Shown piece by piece: positions 53,321-63,058 of a DNA stretch of 64,000 nt. Location: NCBI GenBank assembly GCA_003216155.1, contig QCJH01000004.1:41070-105069 (forward strand), read 5' to 3'. The DNA comes from Prochlorococcus sp. AG-409-A19. GTDB taxonomy: Bacteria; Cyanobacteriota; Cyanobacteriia; PCC-6307; Cyanobiaceae. The notes under the pieces were generated by a model. The model was not told where the DNA came from. It searched no databases and saw nothing but the letters and a program-made list of their open reading frames with translations. Each line of letters begins with the position of its first letter. Position 1 is the first letter of the stretch. The translations under genes and the position numbers were made by a program.

Positions 53321-55723
53321 ATGACCAAACCTACTTCTATTGAATTGGGCATCTTGCAGGACACCTTGGAGCTTCTGGAGTGGCCTAGATTATGTTCGCA
53401 CCTCGCAGAATTTGCAAGTACTGCGCAGGGGCGTTTGCATTGTCGAAGGCTCTCCTTACCACCCGATTTTTCTACTAGCCGCTTACGGCTGGATGAAACA
53501 TTAGAGATGTGTGAGCTGGATAACTTGATTGAAGGTGGAGTTAGCTTTAAAGGGGTGCATGATCTTGAACAGGACCTTCTGACTTGCTTCAAAGGAGGAG
53601 TTCTTTCTGGTGAAGCCTTGTTGGATATTGCCGATACGCTTGCAGCAGCTCGCCGCCTTCGTCGTCAGATTTATGATCAAGCAAAACGGCCTAGAATTTC
53701 TTCTCTATTGGAGGATGTAACAACCCTTCCTCGGTTAGAACAACTCCTAAAACTTAATTTAGAAGAGGGTGGTAGGGTCGCGGATCGAGCAAGTAGCAAC
53801 CTTTTTGAGTTACGTCGTCAAAGGAAATGCTTGCTCGAAGAACGCCGTGAACGACTTCAAGAGCTTTTAAAAATTTATGGATCAATACTCCAAGATACGG
53901 TGATATCTGAGCGTAATAGACGTCCTGTTTTGGCTTTAAAGGCGAGAGCTTCTTCTCAGCTACCTGGACTTGTGCATGGCAGCTCTGCATCAGGAAGCAC
54001 CCTGTTTGTAGAGCCAAAAGTCGTGGTCTCAATGGGTAATAAGTTGATAGAGTTGGATGCGAGAATTCTTCAAGAAGAGCACTTATTACTTGCTAAATGG
54101 AGTACCGAAGTTGCTAACAATTTTGGCCATATTGAGCATCTCTATAGAGTCCTATTGCACCTGGATGTAGCTCTTGCACGAGCTCGTTATGGTGATTGGC
54201 TTGGTGGTGTTCCTCCGAAAATCCAGGAATCAATAGATGCTCCTTTTTCCATTAAGGACTTACGTCATCCATTGCTTGTCTGGCAAGAACGTAAAGCCCA
54301 AGGTGCTGTTGTTGTACCAACCACTTTGGAAGTTTCTTCGAATTTGAGAGTAGTTGCAATCACAGGCCCAAACACTGGGGGGAAAACTGTCATTCTAAAG
54401 AGTATTGGATTAGCCACTCTGATGGCTAGAGCAGGCCTTTTGCTTCCATGTCAAGGGATTCCATCTTTACCATGGTGCGCTCAAGTCTTAGCTGATATAG
54501 GAGATGAGCAGTCGATTGAGCAAAACCTTTCTACTTTTAGTAGCCATATTAACCGAATCAGTTGCATTTTGGAGGCATTAGATCGTTCCCCTGGCCCTGC
54601 TTTGGTTTTATTGGATGAAGTGGGCGCTGGTACGGATCCTACGGAAGGCAGTGCCTTGGCTATGGCCCTGTTAAAAACTTTGGCTAACCGTACTCGCCTA
54701 ACTGTTGCTACGACGCATTTCGGAGAGATCAAAGCTCTTAAGTACAATGATCCTCGCTTTGAGAATGCCTCAGTTTCATTTGATGATAAGTCATTATCGC
54801 CTACCTTTCGATTGCAATGGGGTATACCTGGACGTAGTAATGCACTTGCAATTGCTTCTCGTTTAGGCTTGGATCAGGAGGTAATTGAAAAGGCTCAAGA
54901 TTTGATTGGGCCTTTAGGGATTGGTGAGATCAATGAAGTTATTCGTGGGCTTGAGGACCAACGGAAGCGTCAGCAGACAGCTGCTGAGGATGCATCTGCT
55001 TTGTTAGCTCGAGCAGAGTTACTGCATGAGGAGTTGTTGTCTCGTTGGCAAGAGCAAACTGAACAGTCAGCAAAGTGGCAGCAACTTGGCAGGCAAAAAT
55101 TAGAAAACTCAATTCGGGAAGGTCAGAAGGAGGTTCGGAGTTTGATCCGCAGGATGAGAGAGGCAGGTGCGGATGGAGAGACTGCAAGGATTGCGGGACA
55201 GAGACTTCGTACTATTGATCAATCTCATCATCCTTCGATTGAACAAAGACAAAACAAGGGGTGGAAACCTCAAGTTGGTGACCGAATAAGGCTTTTAGCT
55301 CTTGGCAAGGCTGGCGAAGTCCTTGAAATTAATGATGCAGGGACTCAGTTGACTGTGCGATGTGGAGTTTTAAGGACCACAGTTGAGTTGTCTTCAGTAG
55401 AGAGTCTTGATGGATGTAAGCCTATGCCCCCAGGTCCTGTTGTGACTGTTTTAGCTCAGGTATCTCAAGGGGCTAAGTCTTCAATAAGGACATCGAAAAA
55501 TACTGTTGATGTCAGGGGACTTCGTATCCATGAAGCAGAAGTAGTAGTTGAGGATTATTTACGTCGATCCAATGGCCCTTTATGGGTAATACATGGAACC
55601 GGTAGTGGAAGGCTAAAGCGTGGGCTTAGGGAATGGTTGGATTCGCTTGCATATGTAGATCGGGTAAATGATGCTGATCAGCGTGATGGAGGTGCAGGTT
55701 GTAGTGTTATATGGTTGCGTTAG
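53321..55723 (+). CDS. mutS2: MutS2 family protein with Smr endonuclease domain
   Basis: MutS2 suppresses homologous recombination or splits collided ribosomes, depending on species. The 800-residue protein has a helical core, the ATPase Walker A GPNTGGKTVI near residue 350 and Walker B LVLLDEVGAGTDPTEGSAL near 430, a coiled clamp (about 520-630), a KOW-like segment (QVGDRIRLLALGKAGEV) and the C-terminal Smr domain with VDVRGLRIHEA and HGTGSGRLKRGL near 765. The frame extends 13 codons into the VOC gene; the ATG MTKPTSIELG is the sensible start. It precedes the TPR remnant and Obg gene. Confidence 0.95.
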   Translation: MTKPTSIELGILQDTLELLEWPRLCSHLAEFASTAQGRLHCRRLSLPPDFSTSRLRLDETLEMCELDNLIEGGVSFKGVHDLEQDLLTCFKGGVLSGEALLDIADTLAAARRLRRQIYDQAKRPRISSLLEDVTTLPRLEQLLKLNLEEGGRVADRASSNLFELRRQRKCLLEERRERLQELLKIYGSILQDTVISERNRRPVLALKARASSQLPGLVHGSSASGSTLFVEPKVVVSMGNKLIELDARILQEEHLLLAKWSTEVANNFGHIEHLYRVLLHLDVALARARYGDWLGGVPPKIQESIDAPFSIKDLRHPLLVWQERKAQGAVVVPTTLEVSSNLRVVAITGPNTGGKTVILKSIGLATLMARAGLLLPCQGIPSLPWCAQVLADIGDEQSIEQNLSTFSSHINRISCILEALDRSPGPALVLLDEVGAGTDPTEGSALAMALLKTLANRTRLTVATTHFGEIKALKYNDPRFENASVSFDDKSLSPTFRLQWGIPGRSNALAIASRLGLDQEVIEKAQDLIGPLGIGEINEVIRGLEDQRKRQQTAAEDASALLARAELLHEELLSRWQEQTEQSAKWQQLGRQKLENSIREGQKEVRSLIRRMREAGADGETARIAGQRLRTIDQSHHPSIEQRQNKGWKPQVGDRIRLLALGKAGEVLEINDAGTQLTVRCGVLRTTVELSSVESLDGCKPMPPGPVVTVLAQVSQGAKSSIRTSKNTVDVRGLRIHEAEVVVEDYLRRSNGPLWVIHGTGSGRLKRGLREWLDSLAYVDRVNDADQRDGGAGCSVIWLR

Positions 55724-55769
55724 TATTTGATATTAGTTAGTTCGCCTTTAAAGTAATTAATTAACCAGA

Positions 55770-55801
55770 AGCTTTCGATCATTTGTAAATGATCGAAAGC
55801 T
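55770..55801 (+). terminator. Hairpin downstream of mutS2
   Basis: Fifteen-base arms (AGCTTTCGATCATTT and its complement) enclose GT. It follows the mutS2 stop by about 50 bases and contains the stop codon of the minus-strand TPR remnant. T-runs are short, so termination is likely but not certain. It could serve transcripts from both sides. Confidence 0.65.
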
Positions 55802-56150
55802 CAACACAGATCAGTTGTAGATTTTTTGCTTTTTTGTAATAGAAAATAGCTTTCTTGTATTCAGCTTCGTTTAAGTATAGATTCCCTAAATTCCCAAGAG
55901 CACTTATCGATTTTGGATTAACTTCTAGACATTCTTTGAAGACTTTCTTGGCTTCTTTCTCCCTTCTGGTAATGCAATATATTAATCCAAGATTTATATT
56001 ATAGTAATAACTATTTACTCCTTGCCTGATTTTTTCTTGATGATATTTTTCGCCTGATTAGTTTTGTCTTGAAAAAGTAATGAATTGATTTCTTTGAGAT
56101 TGGTTTTGACCCTAATCTCATTATATGATTTTGGAATTTCCGAAAATATT
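55779..56150 (-). pseudogene. Frameshifted TPR-repeat gene remnant
   Basis: In the minus direction, one frame (up to about 56057) reads YYYNINLGLIYCITRREKEA, then KKVFKECLEVNPKSISALGN, then LYLNEAEYKKAIFYYKKA, two clear tetratricopeptide repeats. A stop closes this frame upstream, and the preceding sequence continues in another frame as NLKEINSLLFQDKTNQA, where a shift near 56045-56055 would join QA to EKYHQEKI. No ATG is left for the front part. This fits a decayed member of the large Prochlorococcus TPR family. The alternative is a sequencing error in a small real gene; even then the start would be missing. Confidence 0.65.
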
Positions 56151-56371
56151 TTTTATACTAGTTAGAATTGAGATTTGGGCTAATTTTTTAGGTATAATTT
56201 TTAAGGGCATTTCCCCAATGTTTATCTCTTTAGGTAGAGTATGAATGGAATGAAATTATTTTATGCACTATTAGCATAGAGAAAATCCTATTATGCTTCA
56301 ACTTCTAGTGTTATGAGTTAGATAATGACATCTCTAAATTCCTGCAAATCACTTGTCCCCATTAGGCGAAA

Positions 56372-57361
56372 ATGCAGTTTATAGATCAGGCCCGTATAAC
56401 AGTAAAGGCTGGTCGTGGCGGTGATGGAATCGTGGCGTTTCGGCGAGAAAAATATGTCCCGGCGGGGGGGCCTTCAGGAGGAGATGGTGGAAATGGTGGT
56501 GATGTTGTTTTCGAATGCGATTCGAACCTTCAAACACTTCTGGATTTTAAGTTCAAGAGATTGTTTAGCGCGTTTGATGGCTCGCGTGGTGGACCTAACC
56601 GATGTACAGGTGCTTCAGGCAAGGATCTATTAATCAAGGTTCCATGCGGAACTGAGGTTAGAGATTTGAATACAGGCATTCTTTTAGGGGATTTAACTGA
56701 TCAAGGACAAAATTTGGTTGTGGCCTATGGAGGTCGAGGAGGACTTGGTAATGCTCATTACCTCAGCAATCGCAATAGAGCTCCAGAGAAGTGCACCGAG
56801 GGACGTGATGGGGAGCAGTGGTCTCTTCAGTTGGAATTGAAACTGCTCGCAGAAGTCGGAATCATTGGTATGCCTAATGCCGGTAAGAGCACTTTGATAG
56901 CAGTTCTTTCAGCTGCTCGACCTAAAATTGCTGATTACCCTTTTACGACTTTGGTGCCAAACCTAGGGGTAGTTCAGAAACCTACCGGAGATGGAACAGT
57001 TTTTGCTGATATTCCTGGTTTGATTGCTGGAGCTGCTCAAGGGGCAGGCTTGGGACATGATTTTTTGAGACATATCGAACGTACAAAACTATTGCTTCAC
57101 TTAATTGATGGGGGAGCAGATGATCCAATGGGAGATTTGTTGACTGTAGAAAATGAATTGTCAGCTTATGGGCATGGCTTGGAGGATCGTCCAAGGCTGT
57201 TGGTTGTAAATAAAAAAGAGCTATTAAGCCAGGCCCATCAAGCAGCATTGGTGAATGCCCTTCAAAAAGCAAGTGGTCGTTCTGTAATTTTGATTTCTGC
57301 AGTTATTCGTGAAGGGTTAGAAGTTCTTCTCGAAAGGGTATGGGATCAGTTAGAGGATTGA
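56372..57361 (+). CDS. obg: Obg/CgtA GTPase
   Basis: Obg is an essential GTPase of late 50S ribosome assembly and stress signalling. The 329-residue protein has the glycine-rich Obg fold (about 1-158, [20 protein letters not shown] and [21 protein letters not shown]), then the G domain with P-loop [11 protein letters not shown] near 166, switch I region [23 protein letters not shown] near 212, and VVNKKEL (G4) near 280. The C-terminal tail domain is missing, which is usual in cyanobacteria. The ATG is clear and a short conserved gene follows. Confidence 0.97.
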   Translation: MQFIDQARITVKAGRGGDGIVAFRREKYVPAGGPSGGDGGNGGDVVFECDSNLQTLLDFKFKRLFSAFDGSRGGPNRCTGASGKDLLIKVPCGTEVRDLNTGILLGDLTDQGQNLVVAYGGRGGLGNAHYLSNRNRAPEKCTEGRDGEQWSLQLELKLLAEVGIIGMPNAGKSTLIAVLSAARPKIADYPFTTLVPNLGVVQKPTGDGTVFADIPGLIAGAAQGAGLGHDFLRHIERTKLLLHLIDGGADDPMGDLLTVENELSAYGHGLEDRPRLLVVNKKELLSQAHQAALVNALQKASGRSVILISAVIREGLEVLLERVWDQLED

Positions 57362-57438
57362 ATTTTGCTTAAGGACTTCAAATGGCACTTGTTTGTAGTG
57401 ATGTTTTTGGTCATAACTAGAACGCAGCTTTTTTAACT

Positions 57439-57621
57439 ATGAATTTTTACAGTTGCTTTGACAAAACAGGACAAATTATTGCTCGTTGTCAGACTCAACA
57501 AGATATTGATGTTTTAGTTCGAATGGGACGACCTATTGCTGAAGTCGTTCAGTTGAGGAATGAGGAGGCAGTTGTATGTTCTCTTACTGGAAGTCCTTCT
57601 GAATTTAATGAGGATTTTTAA
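57439..57621 (+). CDS. Small hypothetical protein downstream of obg
   Basis: The 60-residue product begins MNFYSCFDKTGQIIARCQTQ and reads as a small mixed alpha/beta domain with three cysteines (SCFD, ARCQ and VVCS). I recognise no motif or named family. The position 77 bases after obg and the good codon pattern suggest a real gene. The strong hairpin after its stop would end its transcript. Confidence 0.65.
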   Translation: MNFYSCFDKTGQIIARCQTQQDIDVLVRMGRPIAEVVQLRNEEAVVCSLTGSPSEFNEDF

Positions 57622-57659
57622 ATTAGTTGGCTGTATAAGCTTAGTGATTTAATGAAGTT

Positions 57660-57708
57660 GTTTCCAAAGCAAAGAAGCGCGATATTCGCGCTTCTTTGCT
57701 TTGGAAAC
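57660..57708. terminator. Bidirectional terminator hairpin, 49 bases
   Basis: Twenty-three-base perfect arms (GTTTCCAAAGCAAAGAAGCG plus CGA) enclose TAT. It lies between two convergent small genes, so it can serve both. The T-tract TTTTG follows on the plus side, and runs of A/T on the other. It is one of the longest perfect stems in the window. Confidence 0.85.
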
Positions 57709-57729
57709 ATAATTTTGTTTCGTGTAATG

Positions 57730-58014
57730 CTAATCATCATAAACAAGGCACTCAGGCTCATCTGGATTTGCATCACAGAATAATTCGAGTGCATTTGGGT
57801 CATGTTTGTCCTCAGGATGGTGCTCTTTATATTCCTCAAGAGAATTGAGCTCATCGGTTAGATGGCGAACCTTCGCGTCATCTCCTTGAGCTTTGGCTGA
57901 TTGGATCTCTGATTGATCCTTTTGAATGTGTTCGTCGATGGTGTTCATGGATTCTTGGCCTGCGCCGGCCTCAGGCGACTGCCACACAATACGGCCGTTA
58001 ATGGGTTGTGCCAT
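57730..58014 (-). CDS. cp12: CP12-type Calvin cycle regulator, N-terminal cysteines missing
   Basis: CP12 ties GAPDH and phosphoribulokinase into an inactive complex in the dark. The C-terminal CP12 signature is clear: DPNALELFCDANPDEPECLVYDD, split here as ELFCDANPDEPEC and LVYDD, with the second cysteine pair. The middle helix (IQSAKAQGDDAKVRHLTDEL) fits. The first cysteine pair found in canonical CP12 is not present, so only half of the redox control would remain. The ATG used starts MAQPINGRIVWQ; the frame is open five codons more. Such half-type CP12 proteins have been noted in cyanobacteria. Confidence 0.8.
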   Translation of the reverse strand: MAQPINGRIVWQSPEAGAGQESMNTIDEHIQKDQSEIQSAKAQGDDAKVRHLTDELNSLEEYKEHHPEDKHDPNALELFCDANPDEPECLVYDD

Positions 58015-58389
58015 GGTTGTTAAGGCCACTTGGTTTGCGTTACCACACCATTCCTGCTTTTGAGTATCGGTGGCTACCAGCTCAGTACAAAGAGAGAGGC
58101 CAGATCAATATTTCGTTTTGGGCGAGCAAAGGCTTGGTATTTGATTAATTAGAATTGATTCCTTCTTTTGCTTAGATTCATAGGAGCTTTCTCAGGACCT
58201 ATTTAAAAAATCTAATCGTGGGAATAATCATGTTGATGTAAAAAACCATTTAGTGTGATTGGGTTCATGTGAGGGCTTCTAAGGTTAAAGCAGGGATAGG
58301 TTGGATAGAAGATTGGTATTTCTCGTAATTCTTATTGCTAGGGTTTGCTTTGTTGTCAGGGTAGGGGCGATTTTTGTTTGACTAGCTTT
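58015..58389. other. Gene-free stretch upstream of cp12
   Basis: Nothing gene-like longer than 19 codons is seen in 375 bases. The stretch near 58015-58100 should hold the cp12 promoter, and the remainder follows the ABC-F stop. No clear terminator hairpin is visible. A plus-strand 19-codon frame (MRASKVKAG-like, GTG start near 58268) is not convincing. Confidence 0.5.
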
Positions 58390-60348
58390 TTATGCTTCAA
58401 GGTCACTAAGCTCTAACCAGCGTTCTTCAGCTTCATCTATTCTCTTCACTATTGAAGCTAATTTTTTACTTATCAAAACCATATCTTTCCCACCATCTGT
58501 TAACTTTTTCTCAAGTGAATTACGCTCGGTTTCCATTGACGGTAAATCCTTCTCTAAGGTTTCCAATTCACGGGACTCCTTAAAACTTCTACGACGTTTT
58601 TTAGGTTTAATGCCGAGCATATGTGACCCATGCTTTTCTTTTGATGAAAAATCATGCTGATTATTCTTGGATTCATTTGTAGATTTGTCAGATGAATCAT
58701 TCTTTACTAAATAGTTTGATTCTAGATGTTCTTTAGAACGTCTTTTGTCTAAGTATGTACTGTAATTACCCTCATAGCGACTTAGTTTTCCATTCTCAAA
58801 GCTAAAAATTCTATCGACTGTGCGGTCTAAAAAATAGCGATCATGTGAAACAACTAAAACACAACCTTCGAAGTCTTCAAGAAATTCTTCAAGTACTCTT
58901 AGTGTTTCGATGTCTAAGTCATTAGTTGGTTCATCCAGTAGAAGAACATTGGGAGCTTGAATAAGCATTCTGCATATAGCTAGTCTCCGTCTTTCACCTC
59001 CTGAAATCTTTGTAAGGGGACTATGCTGTTGAGCAGGTGTAAATAGAAATCTTTCTAGTAACTGAGAGGCAGTGATAGTTTCTTTGCCCAGATCAATTCT
59101 ATTCGCAGATTCTTCTATATAGTCAATGACTTTTCGTTCAAGACCTTTTTTACTACATAAAGTTGTTGTGTGCTGGTCTAGGTAGCCAATATGTACTGTT
59201 TCCCCTATCCGTAAATCACCTTTTGTTGGTTGACGGCGGCCTGCGATTAATTCAAGAAAGGTTGATTTTCCGCTGCCATTTTGTCCGATAATTCCTACGC
59301 GATCTTCGGGGGTGAAACTGTATGAGAAGTCGTCAAGTAATTTTTTGCCTGCTTTTGTTCCATCGCTTGTAAAGCTGAGCTTTTCCGCTTCAATTACTAG
59401 TCTCCCGATTCGTCTACCTGCTGTGGATATTTTCAATGAGGATTTTTGTTGATAAAGAGTTTTTTTACGCATCTCTTCTATTTTCTTTAAACGAGCTTTT
59501 TGCTTGGTGCTTCGTGCTTTTGGTCCTTTTCGAAGCCAGCTAAGTTCTTTCCTTAAAGCACTTTGAAATTTTTTTTCTTTTATTATATCGAGAGTTTCCT
59601 GTGTGGCTTTTTCTTTAAGGAAAGTACTGTAGTTTCCTGAATATTTGATGGCTTTCCCATGATCAATTTCAACTATTCGATGTGTTACTTGATCAAGCAC
59701 GTATCGATCATGCGTAACAAGCACTAATGCTCCTGGATAATGTTCTAGCCAACTTTGTAGCCACTCCACTGCAGAGGCATCTAGGTGGTTAGTAGGTTCA
59801 TCTAGTAGGAGTAAGTCGGGCTTTGAAACTAGTGCTGAGGCGAGGTCAACACGCTTGCGATAACCACCAGAAAGATCTTCTACTGGCATATGGAGATCGA
59901 TAATTCCAAGTTTGCTCAGGATTTCTTGGCATTGTTGTTCTAGGCCCCAGGCATTTTCAATATCCATTTTTTGTGTTATTTGACCAAGCTCTGCAAGCAA
60001 ATTCTTTTCATTAGGTCTTTTAGATACTGCCTCTGTGAGTTCCTTGAAACGCAATAAGAGGTACTTCTTCTCTCTGCAGCCAGCTAGAACTTCTTGAAGA
60101 ACGGTATTGCCTGGCTGAAAAACTGACTCTTGCCCAACTAGTTCTATACCTAGTTGAGGGGAGCATTGTCGGGTTCCCTCTAAAAGAGGCTCATTGCCCG
60201 CAAGGACTTTCAAAAGGGTTGATTTCCCTGATCCATTTGATCCGATTAATCCAATACGATCCCCTTCTTTTATATGAAGGGTGAGTTTGTTGAAAAGGGT
60301 TTTTACCCCAAAGTCTTTAGACGCATCTGTAAGGCTGATCAGATTCAC
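58390..60348 (-). CDS. ABC-F ATPase (Uup/EttA type)
   Basis: ABC-F proteins act on ribosomes rather than in transport. The 652-residue protein has two ATPase domains: Walker [12 protein letters not shown] near 37 and GQNGSGKSTFL near 353, signatures LSGGYRKRVDLA near 159 and ISGGERRRLA near 452, and LLLDEPTNHLD / LLLDEPTNDLD Walker B segments, joined by a basic linker (KARSTKQKARLKKIEEMRKK near 285). A C-terminal helical coiled coil from 575 on favours the Uup subgroup, which binds branched DNA or ribosomes. The GTG start overlaps the upstream stop by four bases (GTGA). Confidence 0.93.
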   Translation of the reverse strand: MNLISLTDASKDFGVKTLFNKLTLHIKEGDRIGLIGSNGSGKSTLLKVLAGNEPLLEGTRQCSPQLGIELVGQESVFQPGNTVLQEVLAGCREKKYLLLRFKELTEAVSKRPNEKNLLAELGQITQKMDIENAWGLEQQCQEILSKLGIIDLHMPVEDLSGGYRKRVDLASALVSKPDLLLLDEPTNHLDASAVEWLQSWLEHYPGALVLVTHDRYVLDQVTHRIVEIDHGKAIKYSGNYSTFLKEKATQETLDIIKEKKFQSALRKELSWLRKGPKARSTKQKARLKKIEEMRKKTLYQQKSSLKISTAGRRIGRLVIEAEKLSFTSDGTKAGKKLLDDFSYSFTPEDRVGIIGQNGSGKSTFLELIAGRRQPTKGDLRIGETVHIGYLDQHTTTLCSKKGLERKVIDYIEESANRIDLGKETITASQLLERFLFTPAQQHSPLTKISGGERRRLAICRMLIQAPNVLLLDEPTNDLDIETLRVLEEFLEDFEGCVLVVSHDRYFLDRTVDRIFSFENGKLSRYEGNYSTYLDKRRSKEHLESNYLVKNDSSDKSTNESKNNQHDFSSKEKHGSHMLGIKPKKRRRSFKESRELETLEKDLPSMETERNSLEKKLTDGGKDMVLISKKLASIVKRIDEAEERWLELSDLEA

Positions 60349-61016
60349 AGAGCGTTGGCAGTCCTTTGAGCTTTCAGATGGTTGAAAACGCTTTTGTCTC
60401 CAACATCTGCTGCTGCATCCATCCCGAATTTTCTTAAGGCCAAAACCAACAAAAGCAAAGCTGATGAAATAAGCATTGCCATTACGGCTCCTTTACTCAG
60501 CAAATTGCTTAGATGGCCAAGTAATGCTATTGGTATCAGAAGTGTTAATCCAATAGCTTCTGGCCTTTGGAAACAGAAGAATTCTTTAAAGCCCACCCCA
60601 GTCAGTGCCGCAAATAATGGACCTATTGCCAATACCCATGCTGGTTGAGTGGTAAGGGTAGAAAGCACTTTTTCATTGCCAATTGTCACTGTCATCAGAA
60701 TGCATCCAAGGCATCCAATCCCCCATAGCAATTGAAGTGCTCTGTGGAGTGTTCTTATGTAGATGTGAATCCAGTTAAGTGCTAGGCCTAGTGAAATGGC
60801 CATTGGTATTAGCCAGAAGAAAGCCAAATTGGGCCCTAGCAATATCCAATGCCCAAGACCCGCTGAAAAGGATGTTCCACAGATTAGAAGAGCTAAGCGA
60901 TAGCGATGAACTTCTATTTGGTCAGCTTTTGTAATTTGATAACGGCCATAAATACCTTCAAACTCTGGCTCTTCATTGATGGTTTTCGTTGTAAATTCTG
61001 CTTGGCTGTCTTTCAT
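60345..61016 (-). CDS. DUF2301 integral membrane protein
   Basis: The 223-residue product begins with a 50-residue soluble part (EGIYGRYQITKADQIEVHRY) and then has about six hydrophobic segments (CGTSFSAGLGHWILL, AFFWLIPMAISLGLAL, ALQLLWGIGCLGCILM, WVLAIGPLFAALTGVGF, AIGLTLLIPIALLGH, VMAMLISSALLLLVLAL), as in the DUF2301 family that is conserved in cyanobacteria. Function is unknown. The ATG MKDSQAEFTT overlaps the upstream GST-like stop (TAATG), and the 3' end overlaps the ABC-F start, so the three genes form one coupled unit. Confidence 0.88.
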   Translation of the reverse strand: MKDSQAEFTTKTINEEPEFEGIYGRYQITKADQIEVHRYRLALLICGTSFSAGLGHWILLGPNLAFFWLIPMAISLGLALNWIHIYIRTLHRALQLLWGIGCLGCILMTVTIGNEKVLSTLTTQPAWVLAIGPLFAALTGVGFKEFFCFQRPEAIGLTLLIPIALLGHLSNLLSKGAVMAMLISSALLLLVLALRKFGMDAAADVGDKSVFNHLKAQRTANAL

Positions 61017-62005
61017 TAAAGAACTCTGGCAGAGGCATTTACTATTTTGGCGAGATCTGGCCCAAAAGGAACAATGCCACTTGGCCTTAAAGGAAAAAGT
61101 GCCCCGAAATAGTCTTTCCTCCAAGCATTAGCATTACATGTATTTGCTATACCAGGAAGGTTAAAAAATCTTTGCCTCCATTTCCATAGGTTTTTGAAAG
61201 TCCATAGAGGTTCTGCGCTACAACCAAAAAGGGGAGCATAGATTGTTTCCCAACGAATCAAGGTTGGGAACAGCCTTATATCAGCAAGTGTTAGTTGTTT
61301 GCCGCAAATCCACGGGCCTTGCTTAGAAATTTGTTGATCGACTTGAGAAAGAGCATCGAAAAGTTCGCTAGATGCTTTGTTGTAAGCACTTTGTGTTCTA
61401 GCAAAACCACAGCGATAGACCCCATCATTTACTGCTGGTTGCAGTAGCTTTTGCCAGTTGGCGATTTCTTCTTGCAAGTTTTTTGGTGCAAGGTCAACCT
61501 TCCCTTGAGGTGCTGGCCAAGAATTCAGGACCTCAACAAGTTGGGCACTTTCGTTCCCAAGTATTTGTGGACCTTGTGTAGATGGTGTTTGTGGGTCTAA
61601 AAGAGTTGGAACTGTTGCGCGGTGATTTGGAGGCGCACCACATTTTTGGTATAGAGCTAATAGTGAATTACATCCAAGCCAAGAGGGTTCAATTTTCCAT
61701 CGACCGGCTTTGTGATCTGCTTTAACAAAAAGAAGAGATAGGTTGCTTTCAAGATTTCGCAACTTATGAACTAACCACGTACGATGTGCCCAGGGGCAAC
61801 TTCTGCCGACTATTAATACAGGAAGATTTTTTTTTGTTCTGCTTGCAAGATTTAGAGCCTTAGGTGCAATTGCGTTTTGGTGCTGGGTTGGAGGCCTTAG
61901 ATAGTTACCAGATTCGTCAGAAGGCGCAAGACCATTCATGAGCTGATTCCATTGCCAGTGCCATCCGATGCGAGCAGCAGCAACGATATTTGGTGGTATT
62001 GGCAT
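61016..62005 (-). CDS. Glutathionyl-hydroquinone reductase-like GST (xi class)
   Basis: The 329-residue protein resembles the ECM4/YqjG type glutathione transferases that reduce glutathionyl-hydroquinones. The catalytic cysteine is in VGRSCPWAHRTW near 70. The substrate loop RATVPTLLDP near 140, the ESAQLVEVLNSW segment, and the C-terminal domain (GFARTQSAYNKASSELFDAL and KQLTLADIRLFPTLIRWE) follow family order. It heads the operon with DUF2301 and ABC-F genes. The ATG is clear. Enzyme activity on hydroquinones, or a role in thylakoid quinone chemistry, is inference. Confidence 0.88.
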   Translation of the reverse strand: MPIPPNIVAAARIGWHWQWNQLMNGLAPSDESGNYLRPPTQHQNAIAPKALNLASRTKKNLPVLIVGRSCPWAHRTWLVHKLRNLESNLSLLFVKADHKAGRWKIEPSWLGCNSLLALYQKCGAPPNHRATVPTLLDPQTPSTQGPQILGNESAQLVEVLNSWPAPQGKVDLAPKNLQEEIANWQKLLQPAVNDGVYRCGFARTQSAYNKASSELFDALSQVDQQISKQGPWICGKQLTLADIRLFPTLIRWETIYAPLFGCSAEPLWTFKNLWKWRQRFFNLPGIANTCNANAWRKDYFGALFPLRPSGIVPFGPDLAKIVNASARVL

Positions 62006-62060
62006 TTAGACTCCTTTTCTAGCTATTTTCCGCCAGTCTTGAAAATAGAATAGAAATTTT

Positions 62061-62978
62061 ATGTCTGGTTTACAGGCGCTGATTGTTGCAGGCACTCATG
62101 GCAATGAAGTGAATGCTCCTTGGCTGTTAAATCAGTGGAAACAAAAGCCAGACTCAATAACGACTCATGACCTGAAAGTAGTTCCTGTGATAGGGAATCC
62201 TCTTGCCCTAGCAGCTGGGAAAAGATATTTAGACCGCGATTTGAATAGAAGCTTTAGCCCAGAATTCTTGGGTGATTCTTCCTGTTGTGATAGAGAGGTT
62301 TTGCGTGCAAAAGAACTTCTTTCTCTATATGGATTTCAAGGCTCAACCCCTTGCCATGTCGCCATAGATATTCACAGTACAACTGCATGCATGGGAACCA
62401 GTTTGGTTGTGTATGGTCGGCGGCCTGCGGATTTAGCTTTGGCGGCTTTAATTCAGCATCTTCTTGGCTTACCTGTCTATCTGCATGAGGGAGATAAGAC
62501 ACAAGTTGGCTTTTTGGTTGAATCTTGGCCGTGTGGACTTGTGATTGAAATAGGACCTGTTCCTCAAGGATTACTTGATTTTCAGATTATTCGACAAACA
62601 CAATTAGCTTTAGAAGCATGTCTTGAGTCTCTTTCTAGAGTGGGTAATCAGTCAACTCATTACCCTGACTATTTAATAGTTCATCGACATGTTGAAAGCA
62701 TTGATTTTCCTAGAGACTTGGAAGATCAGCCAGATGCTTGTATTCATGAAAGCTTGTATGGCAAAGATTGGTTTCCGCTTGAAAAAGGTACGGCTTTATT
62801 TCAGAAATTAGATGGAAGTGTTATTCGCTATTCAGGTAATGACTCGCTTATCCCTGTATTTGTGAATGAGGCATCCTATGCTGAAAAGCGGATTGCTTTT
62901 AGCCTTACCAAGAGAGAAGTTTGGCTTGTTAATGATGAGTGGAAGCTAAGCATAAATCAGTTAAAATCATTGGTTTAA
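62061..62978 (+). CDS. Aspartoacylase-like metallohydrolase
   Basis: The 305-residue product follows the aspartoacylase/succinylglutamate desuccinylase family. Zinc ligands lie in GTHGNEVNAPW near 11-20 (HxxE) and DIHSTTA near 103; RYLDRDLNRSF near 55 binds the carboxylate and VIEIGPVPQG near 165 holds the catalytic glutamate. The natural substrate in cyanobacteria is not known, although N-acetylaspartate-like compounds or acylated amino acids are candidates. The ATG is clear. It reads away from the GST-like gene across a 55-base space. Confidence 0.9.
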   Translation: MSGLQALIVAGTHGNEVNAPWLLNQWKQKPDSITTHDLKVVPVIGNPLALAAGKRYLDRDLNRSFSPEFLGDSSCCDREVLRAKELLSLYGFQGSTPCHVAIDIHSTTACMGTSLVVYGRRPADLALAALIQHLLGLPVYLHEGDKTQVGFLVESWPCGLVIEIGPVPQGLLDFQIIRQTQLALEACLESLSRVGNQSTHYPDYLIVHRHVESIDFPRDLEDQPDACIHESLYGKDWFPLEKGTALFQKLDGSVIRYSGNDSLIPVFVNEASYAEKRIAFSLTKREVWLVNDEWKLSINQLKSLV

Positions 62979-63058
62979 AAATTCATTATAACAAGGTTTT
63001 GTAAACCAAAGAACTATAAATTATTTATCTAGAAACTGATTATTCACAATAATTTAGC

